This document shows, in pieces, positions 26,734 through 36,320 of a stretch of 64,000 nucleotides of DNA. How positions within the stretch are numbered: the first letter of the stretch is position 1; the number at the start of each line of letters is the position of its first letter. Origin of the DNA: Desulfurellaceae bacterium bin18 (GTDB lineage: Bacteria > Desulfobacterota > Binatia > Bin18); contig MPMI01000026.1 of the NCBI GenBank assembly GCA_002238415.1, positions 1-64,000 of the forward strand. The letters run 5' to 3'. Under the pieces are notes generated by a model, which was not told where the DNA came from, ran no database searches, and was given only the letters and a program-made list of their open reading frames with translations. The translations under genes and the position numbers were made by a program.

Positions 26734-28323
26734 TCAGGCGAACCAGTTCTCAGCTTGCAGTTGCGCCCAGATTTTTTGGACCGCTGCCCCGCCTTGGTGC
26801 TGCACCCGTGTGGCGTTATCACTCACAAACTGACCGTGAAAAATCTGGAATTGACCGTCGACCATCACATGCCGAACGCTCAGGCCATGGGCATACAGAA
26901 GATTGTTGAGCGGTTCGGGCGGGACGGCTCCGCTGCCAGTCAGGAAACCGGTGACATCAACCGTACACAGGTCCGCTTTGGCCCCCGGCGCAATACGGCC
27001 CAGATCGTCCCGTCCGAGGCCCTGAGCAGCTCCCAAGGTTGCCCCTTGGACGGCATCCCAAATGGTTGGCAGTTGTAACGGGACGGCGCTGGTCGCCTGT
27101 AAGAGTAGGGCGCGGGCACGTCCGTACAGCACGGCGAGTTTCAGGTTTTCGATATAATCGTTTGAGTGCGTGTCGATGCCAATCGTGGTGCGGACACCAG
27201 CAGCCAGGGCTTCGGGGTAGGGCTGCGTGCCACTACTGCCGCCAGCGCCATTACCAGACGGACAGTGAGCATAGGTCAACTGCTTGCCGGCTAAAAACGG
27301 AAGGTCGCGCTGGATATCAATCCCGGTGAAATGGGCACCAAAGATACGCTCGGAATAAAAGCCCAGTTCGTCTAACCATTCCGCCGGCCGTTTACCCCAT
27401 AAGCGCTGAACTGTTTTTGTCTCTTGGGCGCTTTGTGACAAGTGAATATGAATCCCGTTGCCGATTTCTTTGGCTGCGGCCAGAATGGCCGCCATCGTCG
27501 TGGGTGTATGCGTATCCGTGGCATGTGGGGCCATTTGGGGACGAATCCGCCCGTCTTCACTGCCGTTATGGGTCAGGGCAAAGTGTCTATTCGCCGCAAT
27601 CTCAGCCAAGGTCTCCTGTTCTGAGTCGATCAGGACTTGATCCGAATTCCGAAACCAGATGGGAAACAGCCGCGCAATACCGGGAATCATACCGCCGGGA
27701 TAGCCTCGCACGCCCCAACGCCCGGCAATGCGGACGTACGATTCTGCCTGGCGTAAACTCAGGCTCATTTCAACCTGGGTTGTACAGCCCGAGCGGAGCA
27801 ACTCCGCCACGTTATAGGCGGTCAAGGCATCGAGGTCTTCGGTGCTCAGAGACTCGACCAACTCAAGTGGTCGGGCATACGAGCGACCCCCCTCAATAAT
27901 CCCCCGGGTCGGGGTGGCTGAACAGACATGGGTATGACCCGAAATAAAACCTGGCAGCAACAGTTGACCGCTAGCTCGGATACGCGGCGTATCGCCCTGG
28001 AGCTGGCCACTTTTGACTTCCTCGATACGGTCTCTCCGTACCCGAACCGAGCAGTCCGGCCAAAGCTGCAAGCGTCCATTGTGAAAAACCAGCCCCCACG
28101 GCGCTTCGATGATACAGTCGTGGTGGGGTGGTTTTTCTTGCAGTGGGAGCAGGCTGGCAAAAAGAGGAGACGGGCGGTGAGAGGCCGGCGCGCCAAAAGC
28201 CGCACCCGCAAGACTGCCGTGTACCAAGAGCTGACGGCGGGTGAAACTGTTTTCGGCGTGCTCGCCCGGCGCTTCTGGACTGCTACAGACAAAGCAGGCG
28301 CCGTGAAGATCTGGATCAGCCAT
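26734..28323 (-). CDS. Tat-exported amidohydrolase, cytosine-deaminase-like superfamily (529 aa)
   Basis: A twin-arginine leader (SFTRRQLLVHGSLAGAAFG) begins near residue 27, so the enzyme is probably exported folded. The catalytic domain has GHTHVCSATPTRG (first metal histidines), IHIHLSQSAQE, HFTGIDIQRD and IGIDTHSNDYIENLKLA, the metal aspartate region, matching SAH/MTA deaminase-like amidohydrolases. Its end has LGRIAPGAKADLCTVD. It should hydrolyse or deaminate a ring-nitrogen or chlorinated substrate. It lies alone on the minus strand. Length is a little above the usual 450 because of the long leader. Confidence 0.85.
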   Translation of the reverse strand: MADPDLHGACFVCSSPEAPGEHAENSFTRRQLLVHGSLAGAAFGAPASHRPSPLFASLLPLQEKPPHHDCIIEAPWGLVFHNGRLQLWPDCSVRVRRDRIEEVKSGQLQGDTPRIRASGQLLLPGFISGHTHVCSATPTRGIIEGGRSYARPLELVESLSTEDLDALTAYNVAELLRSGCTTQVEMSLSLRQAESYVRIAGRWGVRGYPGGMIPGIARLFPIWFRNSDQVLIDSEQETLAEIAANRHFALTHNGSEDGRIRPQMAPHATDTHTPTTMAAILAAAKEIGNGIHIHLSQSAQETKTVQRLWGKRPAEWLDELGFYSERIFGAHFTGIDIQRDLPFLAGKQLTYAHCPSGNGAGGSSGTQPYPEALAAGVRTTIGIDTHSNDYIENLKLAVLYGRARALLLQATSAVPLQLPTIWDAVQGATLGAAQGLGRDDLGRIAPGAKADLCTVDVTGFLTGSGAVPPEPLNNLLYAHGLSVRHVMVDGQFQIFHGQFVSDNATRVQHQGGAAVQKIWAQLQAENWFA

Positions 28324-28441
28324 CGTCCTCTTTCTTTATCTACCGGTACGAGGTGTAAGCCTACGCTTCTGGACCGCTTTGGTCCAGAGTTTTTTGCCCT
28401 TGGGTAAGATGATACAGCGAAGAGATAAGGAGGGCAGCGAG

Positions 28442-30595
28442 ATGAATCGTCACAGGTCTGGTGGACTCTTCGTTGGCGGGACGGTGCTGATAGGACTGTT
28501 CCTCATAGGCGGTACGCAGGTAGCGGCCCATCAGCGCCATCCGAACGGAAAATTGCAACTCGCCTGGCGGACGGAGCATATCAACACGGTCACCGCAATC
28601 GATATGGACGCCCGCACGAGTGGGGCGGCACCGTTCCGCTCGACCGACGCAGCCAGAGTCGAGCAGCGTGACGGCCGCCAGTGTGTCGTTGGCGCACTCT
28701 TGATGTTCGATGTCGATGATGCCTTTGCGTTTAATATTGATGAAACCGTGACCATCGAGCTCGTCCTGGACCGTAAAACGAGCACCGGTTTGGTGTACTA
28801 TCACGACCGGGCGGGCCGTCGCCCCCAGGCCGAGACGGTCCGCTTTGCCCAGGATACGCCACGTTGGGCGAGCGTGACGCTCACCCTGGAGCATGCTCGC
28901 CTTGCCAACCGATTATTAACCGCAGCTGATTTTGCGTTGGCTGCGCCAGGGATAGACCTGACCGGGTCGCAACCTGGAGATTCGCCAGAGATTACCGTCT
29001 GTGACCTGCATCTCAAACGGGAGGGGAAGCCCGCTCTGCATACCGGCCCAAAAGGGACGCTGCGGCTCCAGGTGCGTGATGGGGTAAAAAGCGCGCTGAC
29101 ACCGGCCCGCATCGGTCTGTACGATGCGCACGGTCGTCTACCCTTGCCAAGTCAATCGGCCCTGACGTTTACGCGCTGGGAAGACGAGACAATCTCCCAG
29201 AGCGAGTTGATTCCCGGTGTCGAAAAATGGCCGCACGACGGGCGGTATGTCTTTTTCATTGACGGCACCTACGAAGCCGAACTTGAGGCCGGAAGCTATG
29301 ATCTCGTGATTGGCAAGGGGCCTGAGTATCACGTTCTCCAACGCCAGATCACGGTCACTGCGGGCGAGCGCACCGCGCTTGATGTATCGCTCCCACGTTG
29401 GATAGATATGCCAGCCCGCGGCTGGTATTCCGGGGACGATCATATCCATGTGCAGCGCACAGCCGAAGACAACGCCCGGATTTCAGCCTTCATGCGGGCG
29501 CAGGACGTCCATGTCGCAAACCTGCTGCAAATGGGCAATCCGAGTGGGTATTTTTTCTCGCAATACGCTTTTGGACCCACCGGGCAGTATCTGCTCGATC
29601 AGTATGCCCTGGTGACGGGCCAGGAATCTCCGCGCACCATGCAGCTCGGCCATACTATCGGCCTGAACGGTACGCAGTACCACCATCCATTAGCGTATTT
29701 CCTGTATAACAAAACCGCCTCAGCGGTACGGCAGGACGGCGGGCTGTTCGGGTATGCGCACACGGGGCTGGACTTCTTTGCCCAGCTCTCCGGCGCCCCC
29801 GCCGGCCTGGCCTTGGATCTGGTGGACGGACTGGTCGATTTTGTGGAGGTCTTGCAGTTCGGACAGCTAGGCACGGGACTGTGGTACGATTTCCTCAATC
29901 TGGGGTTTCGGCTCACACCGTCAGCCGGCTCGGACTGGCCCTATCTGAGCTTGCCAGGCGCTGATCGCTACTACATTCAGGTTGCAGGCGAGTTCTCGCC
30001 TCAAGCATTCTTTGACGGCATGAAAGCCGGACGGCTCTTTGTCACCAACGGTCCTCTGCTTGAGCTGGATGTCGGCGGGCAGTCCATGGGAGCTGAACTC
30101 CAGGCGGAGCCTGGACAGACGATCAGGCTCAAGGCGGTTGCGCGCCAGAATCCCGACTTCGGCTCGCTCGACCGTCTGGAACTCGTCGTGCACGGCGACG
30201 TGATCAAGACAGCGAAAGCCAAGCCCGGCGTCGAGACGGTGGAACTGCTCCATGAATTACAGCCCCAAACGAGTCTGTGGTTGGCCGTGCGTGCCTTTGG
30301 CTCGGAGATGGGAGTGGCGCACAGCGCGCCCGTCTATATCGCCGTCGACGGTCACAAGCGATGCTGGAAGAAAGAGGGAGTCCCGGAGCTGGTCGCGCGC
30401 TACAAGGCTGTCCTGGAAGCGCTGGTCTCATTGGAAATCGATTGGGCTTCGCAACACGAGAAAGACAGTCTGTCGCCCGAGTGGCTCCGCCTCCACTGGA
30501 ACGCCCAGAGAGAGGCCCTACAGCAACGCGTGAAAACAGCTCTCACCTGGTACGACAGCTTGCTCGCAGAAGCGTCCGCCGAGACCCCTGAATGA
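28442..30595 (+). CDS. Secreted CehA/McbA-family metallohydrolase (717 aa)
   Basis: The start is ATG 28442, with AAGGAGGGCAGCGAG before it and a signal peptide GGLFVGGTVLIGLFLIGG. The N-half is beta-rich (jelly-roll-like) and the C-half is a PHP-like metal-binding domain with WYSGDDHIHVQRTAEDN, the DDHIH metal motif of CehA/McbA carbaryl hydrolases, and SAGSDWPY as a further metal site. These enzymes hydrolyse carbamate or ester bonds. Exported localisation is inferred from the leader. It is monocistronic and diverges from the Tat amidohydrolase by about 118 bases. Confidence 0.85.
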   Translation: MNRHRSGGLFVGGTVLIGLFLIGGTQVAAHQRHPNGKLQLAWRTEHINTVTAIDMDARTSGAAPFRSTDAARVEQRDGRQCVVGALLMFDVDDAFAFNIDETVTIELVLDRKTSTGLVYYHDRAGRRPQAETVRFAQDTPRWASVTLTLEHARLANRLLTAADFALAAPGIDLTGSQPGDSPEITVCDLHLKREGKPALHTGPKGTLRLQVRDGVKSALTPARIGLYDAHGRLPLPSQSALTFTRWEDETISQSELIPGVEKWPHDGRYVFFIDGTYEAELEAGSYDLVIGKGPEYHVLQRQITVTAGERTALDVSLPRWIDMPARGWYSGDDHIHVQRTAEDNARISAFMRAQDVHVANLLQMGNPSGYFFSQYAFGPTGQYLLDQYALVTGQESPRTMQLGHTIGLNGTQYHHPLAYFLYNKTASAVRQDGGLFGYAHTGLDFFAQLSGAPAGLALDLVDGLVDFVEVLQFGQLGTGLWYDFLNLGFRLTPSAGSDWPYLSLPGADRYYIQVAGEFSPQAFFDGMKAGRLFVTNGPLLELDVGGQSMGAELQAEPGQTIRLKAVARQNPDFGSLDRLELVVHGDVIKTAKAKPGVETVELLHELQPQTSLWLAVRAFGSEMGVAHSAPVYIAVDGHKRCWKKEGVPELVARYKAVLEALVSLEIDWASQHEKDSLSPEWLRLHWNAQREALQQRVKTALTWYDSLLAEASAETPE

Positions 30596-30812
30596 CCCGG
30601 CTATACAGGAGACAATACTTCCTGCTGCGTTGCATTCCGTTCTTTCGCTTGCCGTCGGCAAGCCTGCGGCGTGAGGCCGCGACGACGGCTGAACTGATAA
30701 TCGAGCCGTTCCAGACATTCACCAATTCAGCCGACCATGCCCCGACTTTGTTCTTGCTTCCGGGCGGGCTGGTTGTGTATGCTTGGAGCGAAACGCACGA
30801 CGAGAGGAATAT

Positions 30813-31889
30813 ATGAGCCAGGTGAACACGGACCGCGTCTTCGTAAAAAAATCGCATCCGGTGCGTGCTGAAGATATCATCCCGGTGTTGGACCTCGGAC
30901 CGTTTCTGGCCGGAGACCCCGGCGCGCTGGCCCGCCTGGGTCAGGAGGTCTGCCAGGCGCTTGAAGACATCGGCTTCTTTTTCGTCAAAAACCACGGCGT
31001 GTCCCAGGAGTTAGTTGACCGCGTGTTCGCCGAAAACGCCCGTTTTCATGCGTTGCTGCCTGCGCGTAAACTGTCCGTCAAGGTCGATGGCAAGGGCATC
31101 GGCTATATGCCGCCGGGGCTTCAGCATCCGAAATACAAGCAGGACGAACCGGCCCGTAAGCCTGATATTGGCGAAGCGTTTTTCATCGGGCGTGAGGCCC
31201 AGTCCAGGAGTCAGGACGGCGGTACGTCCGACCCGCTGTATCAGGGCGGCAATCAGTGGCCGGAAGATTTACCCGGCTTTCGGGAGACCCTGGTCGAGTA
31301 TTTCGACGCTATGGAAGCGCTCAGCCTGCGTCTGCTGCCGGTGTACGCCACCGCCCTGGGCCTGCCGGTGCATTTCTTTGATGATGCCTTTCTGCACTCG
31401 CGACCGATGGGGATTCTACGTTTGTCCCACTATCCCGAGACCCCCTGTGAGGAAAACCAGTTTAATGCCTCGCCGCATATTGACGGCGACTTTATTACGT
31501 TTCTGGCCCAGTCCGAGGTGCCGGGTCTGGAGCTGCGTACCTCGGAGAAAAAATGGATTCAGGCGCCGGTGCTGGACGGGACGTTTCTGGTCAATGCGGG
31601 CGAGATTCTTCGCTTGTGGAGTAACGGCCGGTTTCGAGCGACGTTTCACCGCGCCATCAACCGCTCGGGTCGCGACCGCTATGCGATTCCGTTTTTCTAC
31701 AGTCCCAGCCCGGACACCCTGATTGAGTGCGTGGAGACCTGCTGCGACGCCGAGCATCCGCCCCAGTATCGACCGGTGACGGTCCGTGAGTATACCGAGT
31801 GGTTCTCGCACAAGGTCTTCGTCCATCTCAAAGACAAACCGGGCCGCTCGCCGTATTACGACGGAGAGCGGCCTGACAGTGCGGCCTAA
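30813..31889 (+). CDS. Isopenicillin-N-synthase-like 2-oxoglutarate/Fe(II) dioxygenase (358 aa)
   Basis: The DIOX N-domain begins IIPVLDLGPFLAGDP and the core jelly-roll has the iron triad H222 and D224 (ASPHIDGDF) and H279 (TFHRAIN). RDRYAIPFF follows, the conserved R-x-S-like substrate/2OG region. Length is normal. It oxidises an unknown small molecule with O2 and probably 2-oxoglutarate. ATG 30813 is chosen because GAGAGGAATAT precedes it. The SnoaL gene at 31932 follows 42 bases later with its own AAAGGAGG, so the two are likely cotranscribed. Confidence 0.9.
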   Translation: MSQVNTDRVFVKKSHPVRAEDIIPVLDLGPFLAGDPGALARLGQEVCQALEDIGFFFVKNHGVSQELVDRVFAENARFHALLPARKLSVKVDGKGIGYMPPGLQHPKYKQDEPARKPDIGEAFFIGREAQSRSQDGGTSDPLYQGGNQWPEDLPGFRETLVEYFDAMEALSLRLLPVYATALGLPVHFFDDAFLHSRPMGILRLSHYPETPCEENQFNASPHIDGDFITFLAQSEVPGLELRTSEKKWIQAPVLDGTFLVNAGEILRLWSNGRFRATFHRAINRSGRDRYAIPFFYSPSPDTLIECVETCCDAEHPPQYRPVTVREYTEWFSHKVFVHLKDKPGRSPYYDGERPDSAA

Positions 31890-31931
31890 GACAGTCTGAG
31901 ATTGTGAGTCAAATCAAAGGAGGAAACGGAT

Positions 31932-32318
31932 ATGCCAGCACACAAACCCGAAGAGTGCGATCTGCAATTGCTCGAAGCGCTGAAGGCGGGCGACCTGGAC
32001 GCGGCCATAGCGCTGTATGAGCCGGATGCCACGTTTGTGGTGTCGCCCGACCAGGTGGTCACCGGCCACGCGGCCATCCGTGAGGTCATGCAGGGCTTTA
32101 TTAACGCCCAGGCTACGTTTAACGTCGAGGCGGTCACGGCGGTACCGAGTACGGACGGGACGGTGGCGGTCACGCGGGTGAAGGGCAGCAGTACCAGTCC
32201 GGGTCCGGACGGGAATCCAGTCACGACGCCGCTGCACAGCGTAGAGGTGGTGCGCAAGCAGGCAGACGGGACGTGGCTCTTCATCGTCGATGACCCCAGC
32301 GGCGAAGGCATAAAGTAA
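31932..32318 (+). CDS. SnoaL/DUF4440-like small NTF2-fold protein (128 aa)
   Basis: Short NTF2-like domain: LLEALKAGDLDAAIALYEPD, then VVSPDQVVTGHAAIREVMQG, as in SnoaL-type ketosteroid-isomerase folds. A good AAAGGAGG precedes ATG 31932. These proteins form dimers with a hydrophobic pocket and often isomerise or cyclise a substrate, but the catalytic residues vary and cannot be assigned here. It follows the 2OG oxygenase and might act on its product. Confidence 0.8.
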   Translation: MPAHKPEECDLQLLEALKAGDLDAAIALYEPDATFVVSPDQVVTGHAAIREVMQGFINAQATFNVEAVTAVPSTDGTVAVTRVKGSSTSPGPDGNPVTTPLHSVEVVRKQADGTWLFIVDDPSGEGIK

Positions 32319-32359
32319 GGTTCGAAGACGAGCGCCAGGCTTCTCAACCGTGCGGCGCA

Positions 32360-33667
32360 TTAGTACGCATCTGCATACATGCGCCGGATGTCGGCTGCAT
32401 CTTTGTCTTGAAGAAATGCGATCTCTCCAGTCTTGTGAGCCAGGAACACATCGACGAATTCCCCTGGGAACCATGATCGCAGCAGCCGCTCATTATCGAG
32501 AAGGTCCAGGGCAGACTGAAGGTCGGACGGCAATCTGACGACACCGATTTTCGCCAGTTGGCCGTTCGCCAGCAGACTGAGGTCACCGGTCGTCGGTGTT
32601 GGTGCCGGTTCGTTGTCTCGAATACCTTGTAAGCCAGCTCTAGCCAGAACGGCCAGTTGCAAATAGGGGTTGGCGGTTGCGTCTGCGGCTCTATATTCCA
32701 CGTGGAATTGCGACGCTGCTGTGAACCCTTCCAGTCCGATCACAGGACACACGCGCAGCGCTGCCTCTCGGTCATTCTCGGCAAAGTTATTGAAAGCAGC
32801 ACTCCACCGATGCGGCTGCAAGCGCTCATACGACACAACGCTGGATGCCGTCAGCGCAAGCAGGCTTGGCAGGTATTTCCGAATACCGCCAAAGAAGCTC
32901 CCAGCTACGGGGTTCAAGCGCGAAGGACTGTTGGCGTCGTATGTACAGGGAACACCGTCCCGATCGACAAGACTGATATGAATATGGAGTCCGTTGCCGG
33001 TGCCCTCGTCCACAACTGGAGAAAAGCTCACTTTTCGTCCTGTTCTTTTGGCGACGGCACGGACCATTTCCCTGACAATGACACACTCATCGGCTGCACG
33101 GAGGCCCATGCTAGGCGCAACCGTGACCTCATATTGATCCTGACCATATTCCGGTAAGAAGGTATCGGGTTTAAGGCCAGCTGACCGTAAGGCAGCGAGA
33201 ATCGTCCGTCCGAACGCTGCGCTGTGTCTGAAGCTGCCTAAACCGAAGCTCGACCATGGTACTGCCTCATCTGCAACGCTCCAAAACTCATGTTCAAAGG
33301 CCACTTTCAGTTGTACGCCTGCTTCAGAGAGCAAGTCAGCCAAGGCACTTTGTAAGATCGACCGCGGACAAAAATTCCAGGACGTGCCGTCCGAAGTCCG
33401 AATGTCCCCAATCATGAAATGCTCCGGAGCACTGCCGTCATCAAAAGCAACCCGGACTTCCGCACGCTCGTCCGGAATGAGCAACAGGTCGCCGAGAGAC
33501 CCAAAAGGACCATCCGCAATCGTGTTGAAACAGGTGATTAAGCTATTGGTCGGTACCCAACCAACCCCGCGGCGAACCCGCGTTTCTCGCTCGCTGGCGG
33601 GGAAGCCCTTGCCACGAACCTGGTTCGCCAGGTCCGCGCAGACGACCATAATGATGTCTTCGCTAAT
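32360..33667 (-). CDS. Glutamine-synthetase-like ligase (435 aa)
   Basis: The catalytic core has AFEHEFW (metal glutamates), EYGQDQYEVTVAPS, GNGLHIHISLVD and FAENDREAALRVCP, the GS ATP- and ammonia-site segments. It lacks the long standard GS N-domain, and its pattern is closer to gamma-glutamyl-polyamine synthetase (PuuA/type III-like) than to GlnA. Start ATG 33667 (MISEDII) overlaps the end of the isochorismatase-like gene by five bases. It is the third gene of an operon with 34313 and 33663. It probably joins glutamate or a glutamyl group to an amine. Confidence 0.85.
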   Translation of the reverse strand: MSEDIIMVVCADLANQVRGKGFPASERETRVRRGVGWVPTNSLITCFNTIADGPFGSLGDLLLIPDERAEVRVAFDDGSAPEHFMIGDIRTSDGTSWNFCPRSILQSALADLLSEAGVQLKVAFEHEFWSVADEAVPWSSFGLGSFRHSAAFGRTILAALRSAGLKPDTFLPEYGQDQYEVTVAPSMGLRAADECVIVREMVRAVAKRTGRKVSFSPVVDEGTGNGLHIHISLVDRDGVPCTYDANSPSRLNPVAGSFFGGIRKYLPSLLALTASSVVSYERLQPHRWSAAFNNFAENDREAALRVCPVIGLEGFTAASQFHVEYRAADATANPYLQLAVLARAGLQGIRDNEPAPTPTTGDLSLLANGQLAKIGVVRLPSDLQSALDLLDNERLLRSWFPGEFVDVFLAHKTGEIAFLQDKDAADIRRMYADAY

Positions 33668-34316
33668 CATCGCGGCCCGTACTGAGGTGCGCAATTTCGG
33701 CAATCAAGTCCACTGTCACGACTTGCCGACAGTAGCCCTTGATCGCCTGCTCGCTGGCTTGCTGCCGGGCTGCTGAGTATGTGGCACACGCGTCCGTGAC
33801 CATGGTGACAAGATAGCCAAGATCACAGGCATCACGGATGGCGCTCTCCACACATTGATCGGTTGCGATGCCAGCAATCACTACTTGTTTGATTCCGAGA
33901 GAACGCAGCACATAATCGATATTGGTTGCGTTGAAAACACTCGACGCCGTCTTGCTGATGATAATCTCATCGCCCACCGGGGCAATGTCATCCAGGACTC
34001 GGGCGTCCCAGGAGCCTTTCGGTACGTTAAAGCCGGTAATCTTATAGTCGAGGCCACGGTCCCGTCCGTCTTGCGTGAGATTTTCGATAACGCAGAACAT
34101 CACTTCTATGCCAGCGGCGCGGCAGCAGTGCTGTAGACGTGCAATGTTCTTGACGGCGGGTTTGAGGGCCGCAAAGAAGAAGTCGCGTTCCGCGTTCCGC
34201 GCTTCCGGTATCGAACGGACCTCTTCTCCATCTGGATGCGCGCAGTAATTTTGCACATCGATAATGAGAAAGGCCGATTCGCCTCTGCGGAGCGGCAGAT
34301 CACGACTCAGGTTCAT
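33663..34316 (-). CDS. Isochorismatase-like cysteine hydrolase (217 aa)
   Basis: Cysteine hydrolase of the N-carbamoylsarcosine amidase type. Catalytic aspartate in FLIIDVQNYCAH near residue 20, a lysine in the IISKTASSVF segment and nucleophile cysteine in GIATDQCVESAIRD. Residues match an active amidase. Its start at 34316 overlaps the stop of the N-formylglutamate-type gene by four bases and its stop overlaps the GS-like gene. It probably releases ammonia or CO2 from an N-carbamoyl or amide compound handled by the same operon. Confidence 0.88.
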   Translation of the reverse strand: MNLSRDLPLRRGESAFLIIDVQNYCAHPDGEEVRSIPEARNAERDFFFAALKPAVKNIARLQHCCRAAGIEVMFCVIENLTQDGRDRGLDYKITGFNVPKGSWDARVLDDIAPVGDEIIISKTASSVFNATNIDYVLRSLGIKQVVIAGIATDQCVESAIRDACDLGYLVTMVTDACATYSAARQQASEQAIKGYCRQVVTVDLIAEIAHLSTGRDD

Positions 34317-35149
34317 AGCCGCAGCTCCTCAAGACAACGCTGAAGCGAGCGGGTCAATACCTGTCCCCAGTGCGACTGCCCCGCTGCGTTACGAATAAGA
34401 TCGTTCCGTATTTCGATTAACACATGAGGAATACCACGTGCCTCACCGAACCTCGGAATGGTATGGTCTTCATCATCAGCCACAACGTAGGGCTCGTTCA
34501 TACCGATGACGGTATCGGGTGCTTCGACGCGCAGGTGATGGGCCAGCACTGTCGCCAGCTCGTCATCGTGATTGAACAAAAGCCCCATATGCCACGGTCG
34601 ATCGACTCCGTTCAGCGTTGGAGTAAAACTATGGATACACACCAAAACAGTTGGTACTGAGCGTTGCTCTCGGTCGTCGAATGTCTTCTCGATGACAGCA
34701 CTGAAAGGCTGCCAAATCTCACGCATACGTTGCGCTCGTTGGGCGTCTGAAAGACCCACGTTGTCCGGGACACTGATCCCGGCTGAGACTTCGGGAACGA
34801 AATCCGGCACCCCAAGCGGTCTATTACAATCCACCACCAGGCGTGAGTACTTTTGATAGATGAGTTCGCCTGGAAAATTATGCGCCAACTCCCGCGCAAC
34901 GGCTAAAGCGCCGATATCCCAGCCAATATGGCTTTGCAGTTCAGCCGGCGAGAGCCCGAGCGTGCCGAGTTGTGACGGTATGGCGTTTCCCGCGTGCTCG
35001 CAGACAAGGAGCATGGGCGTGTTCGCATGCTGATGGAGATGGCCGATCGGATAGACATCATGGGGTTGGAGCAGCGATGATTCGGGAGAGTCCAAGGGGC
35101 GAGCGTACAAAAATGAATGCCGTATTTCAACATTGCCGATCTTGTACAA
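34313..35149 (-). CDS. N-formylglutamate amidohydrolase-like protein (278 aa)
   Basis: Family traits are VCEHAGNAIPSQLGTLGL near the N-terminus, SHIGWDIGALAVAREL, SRLVVDCNRPLG and VCIHSFTPTLNG, matching the HutG-like FGase fold with its Zn-binding histidines. It is the first gene of the three-gene operon ending at 32360. FGase normally makes glutamate from N-formylglutamate in histidine breakdown. With an isochorismatase-like amidase and a GS-like ligase, the set suggests degradation or assembly of an N-acyl or glutamylated amine. Confidence 0.88.
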   Translation of the reverse strand: MYKIGNVEIRHSFLYARPLDSPESSLLQPHDVYPIGHLHQHANTPMLLVCEHAGNAIPSQLGTLGLSPAELQSHIGWDIGALAVARELAHNFPGELIYQKYSRLVVDCNRPLGVPDFVPEVSAGISVPDNVGLSDAQRAQRMREIWQPFSAVIEKTFDDREQRSVPTVLVCIHSFTPTLNGVDRPWHMGLLFNHDDELATVLAHHLRVEAPDTVIGMNEPYVVADDEDHTIPRFGEARGIPHVLIEIRNDLIRNAAGQSHWGQVLTRSLQRCLEELRL

Positions 35150-35318
35150 TCCCCACTATGATTTCAACGCCGCAGTCATCCCCAGCGGTGGAAAGTTGTA
35201 CGATCCATCGGTTTTTTCAGGACAGTAGAGTGTATATACAGCTTGACGCTTGGTCGCGTTTCGTAGTACGCCGGCGGAACACGAGCTAAGAGTGGCCTGT
35301 TTATTAAGGAGGGACACC

Positions 35319-35807
35319 ATGGGAGACCTTGACGCACGCGTACAAGCGCTTGAAGCAAAAGTCGAAGAATTGCAGAGCCGGAACGAGATTCAAGAACTCC
35401 GTTTTCGGTACCACTTGGCTGTCAATGAGAAAAAGCCGGAAATGATTCAGGACTTGTTTGCTGAGAACGGGGAGATTGACTTTGCCCACCTGGGGAAAGC
35501 GTCGGGTAGGTCGAGACTGAATACCTTCTACCAGCAAGCTCTGTCCGACTTGGTACCGTTTGTCAAACAGTTCATTCACAACCACATTATTACGCTGAAG
35601 GGGGATACTGGGACTGGGCTCAGCTATTTAGAGGCCAAACCTATCTTTAACGGAGAAAGCTTTCTGGTCGCCGCTCGATTTGATGACGAATATATCCGCG
35701 AAAATGGGCAGTGGAAATTTCGCAAGATGACCCTGGTGCCGTACTTCATGGTCCCACTCAAGGAAGGCTGGGCGGGCGAGAATAGGATTCAGATGGTGCG
35801 GAAATAA
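35319..35807 (+). CDS. SnoaL-like polyketide-cyclase-fold protein (162 aa)
   Basis: Begins with a heptad-like helix (ARVQALEAKVEELQ), then NTF2-type NEIQELRFRYHLAVN and LFAENGEIDFAHLG. The late IRENGQWKFRKM strand is typical of the family. ATG 35319 follows AAGGAGGGACACC; the frame upstream of 35319 has no better site. The N-terminal helix could be a coiled-coil dimerisation element. It is a single gene between the FGase operon and the deazaflavin-reductase-like gene. Substrate unknown. Confidence 0.8.
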   Translation: MGDLDARVQALEAKVEELQSRNEIQELRFRYHLAVNEKKPEMIQDLFAENGEIDFAHLGKASGRSRLNTFYQQALSDLVPFVKQFIHNHIITLKGDTGTGLSYLEAKPIFNGESFLVAARFDDEYIRENGQWKFRKMTLVPYFMVPLKEGWAGENRIQMVRK

Positions 35808-35858
35808 TCAGAACAGTTGATGGAACTGGAATCTGGTCTGTATGGGTTTCGGTTATCG

Positions 35859-36320
35859 TCACGGTCCGCTTTTGTTGTCTTGCGTTTGATCTTGAATTTC
35901 GACCTCGACAAAAATCGCTCCGGTCCATTCCGCTCGCATATAGGTCCACGGACGTAGTTTCTTGAACCCCGCGCTGCTCCGCTCGGGATCGTCGAGAATG
36001 GGGATGGCCCAGCCGGTGACCTCCGCGCCTTGAATGAGCATGGTGACTTCTGCGCCACCTTCGAGGTGTTTCCACCAGTCGGAGTCACTCCCGATATAGA
36101 CCATATTCCCCTCACGTAGATAATCCACCGGAAACGTTTTCATCTCCGACGAGTCCCGCTTCTTCATCGTGATGAGCATGACGCCATCGCTCAGCAGTCC
36201 ATGCCGCTCGGATTGCAGGATGACCGGCACGAGCGGATGGTAGGCCGCAGCGAGTACAGAGAGGCCAGCTAATACGGAAATAATAGTGATCATACGTTTT
36301 CCCCAACCTTTATGGCGCAT
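35859..36320 (-). CDS. Membrane-anchored deazaflavin (F420)-dependent nitroreductase-like protein (153 aa), copy 1
   Basis: A DUF385/Ddn-type split-barrel protein of 153 residues with an N-terminal hydrophobic anchor (MITIISVLAGLSVLAAAYHP), then RHGLLSDGVMLITMKKRD, VDYLREGNMVYIGSD and a later MLIQGAEVTGWAIPI. It would bind F420 and reduce a quinone or nitro compound. A close paralogue is at 39154-39609. Upstream on the same strand is only the tail of an SDR gene, whereas copy 2 follows an intact SDR. The module was therefore duplicated and this copy lost its partner. Confidence 0.85.
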   Translation of the reverse strand: MRHKGWGKRMITIISVLAGLSVLAAAYHPLVPVILQSERHGLLSDGVMLITMKKRDSSEMKTFPVDYLREGNMVYIGSDSDWWKHLEGGAEVTMLIQGAEVTGWAIPILDDPERSSAGFKKLRPWTYMRAEWTGAIFVEVEIQDQTQDNKSGP

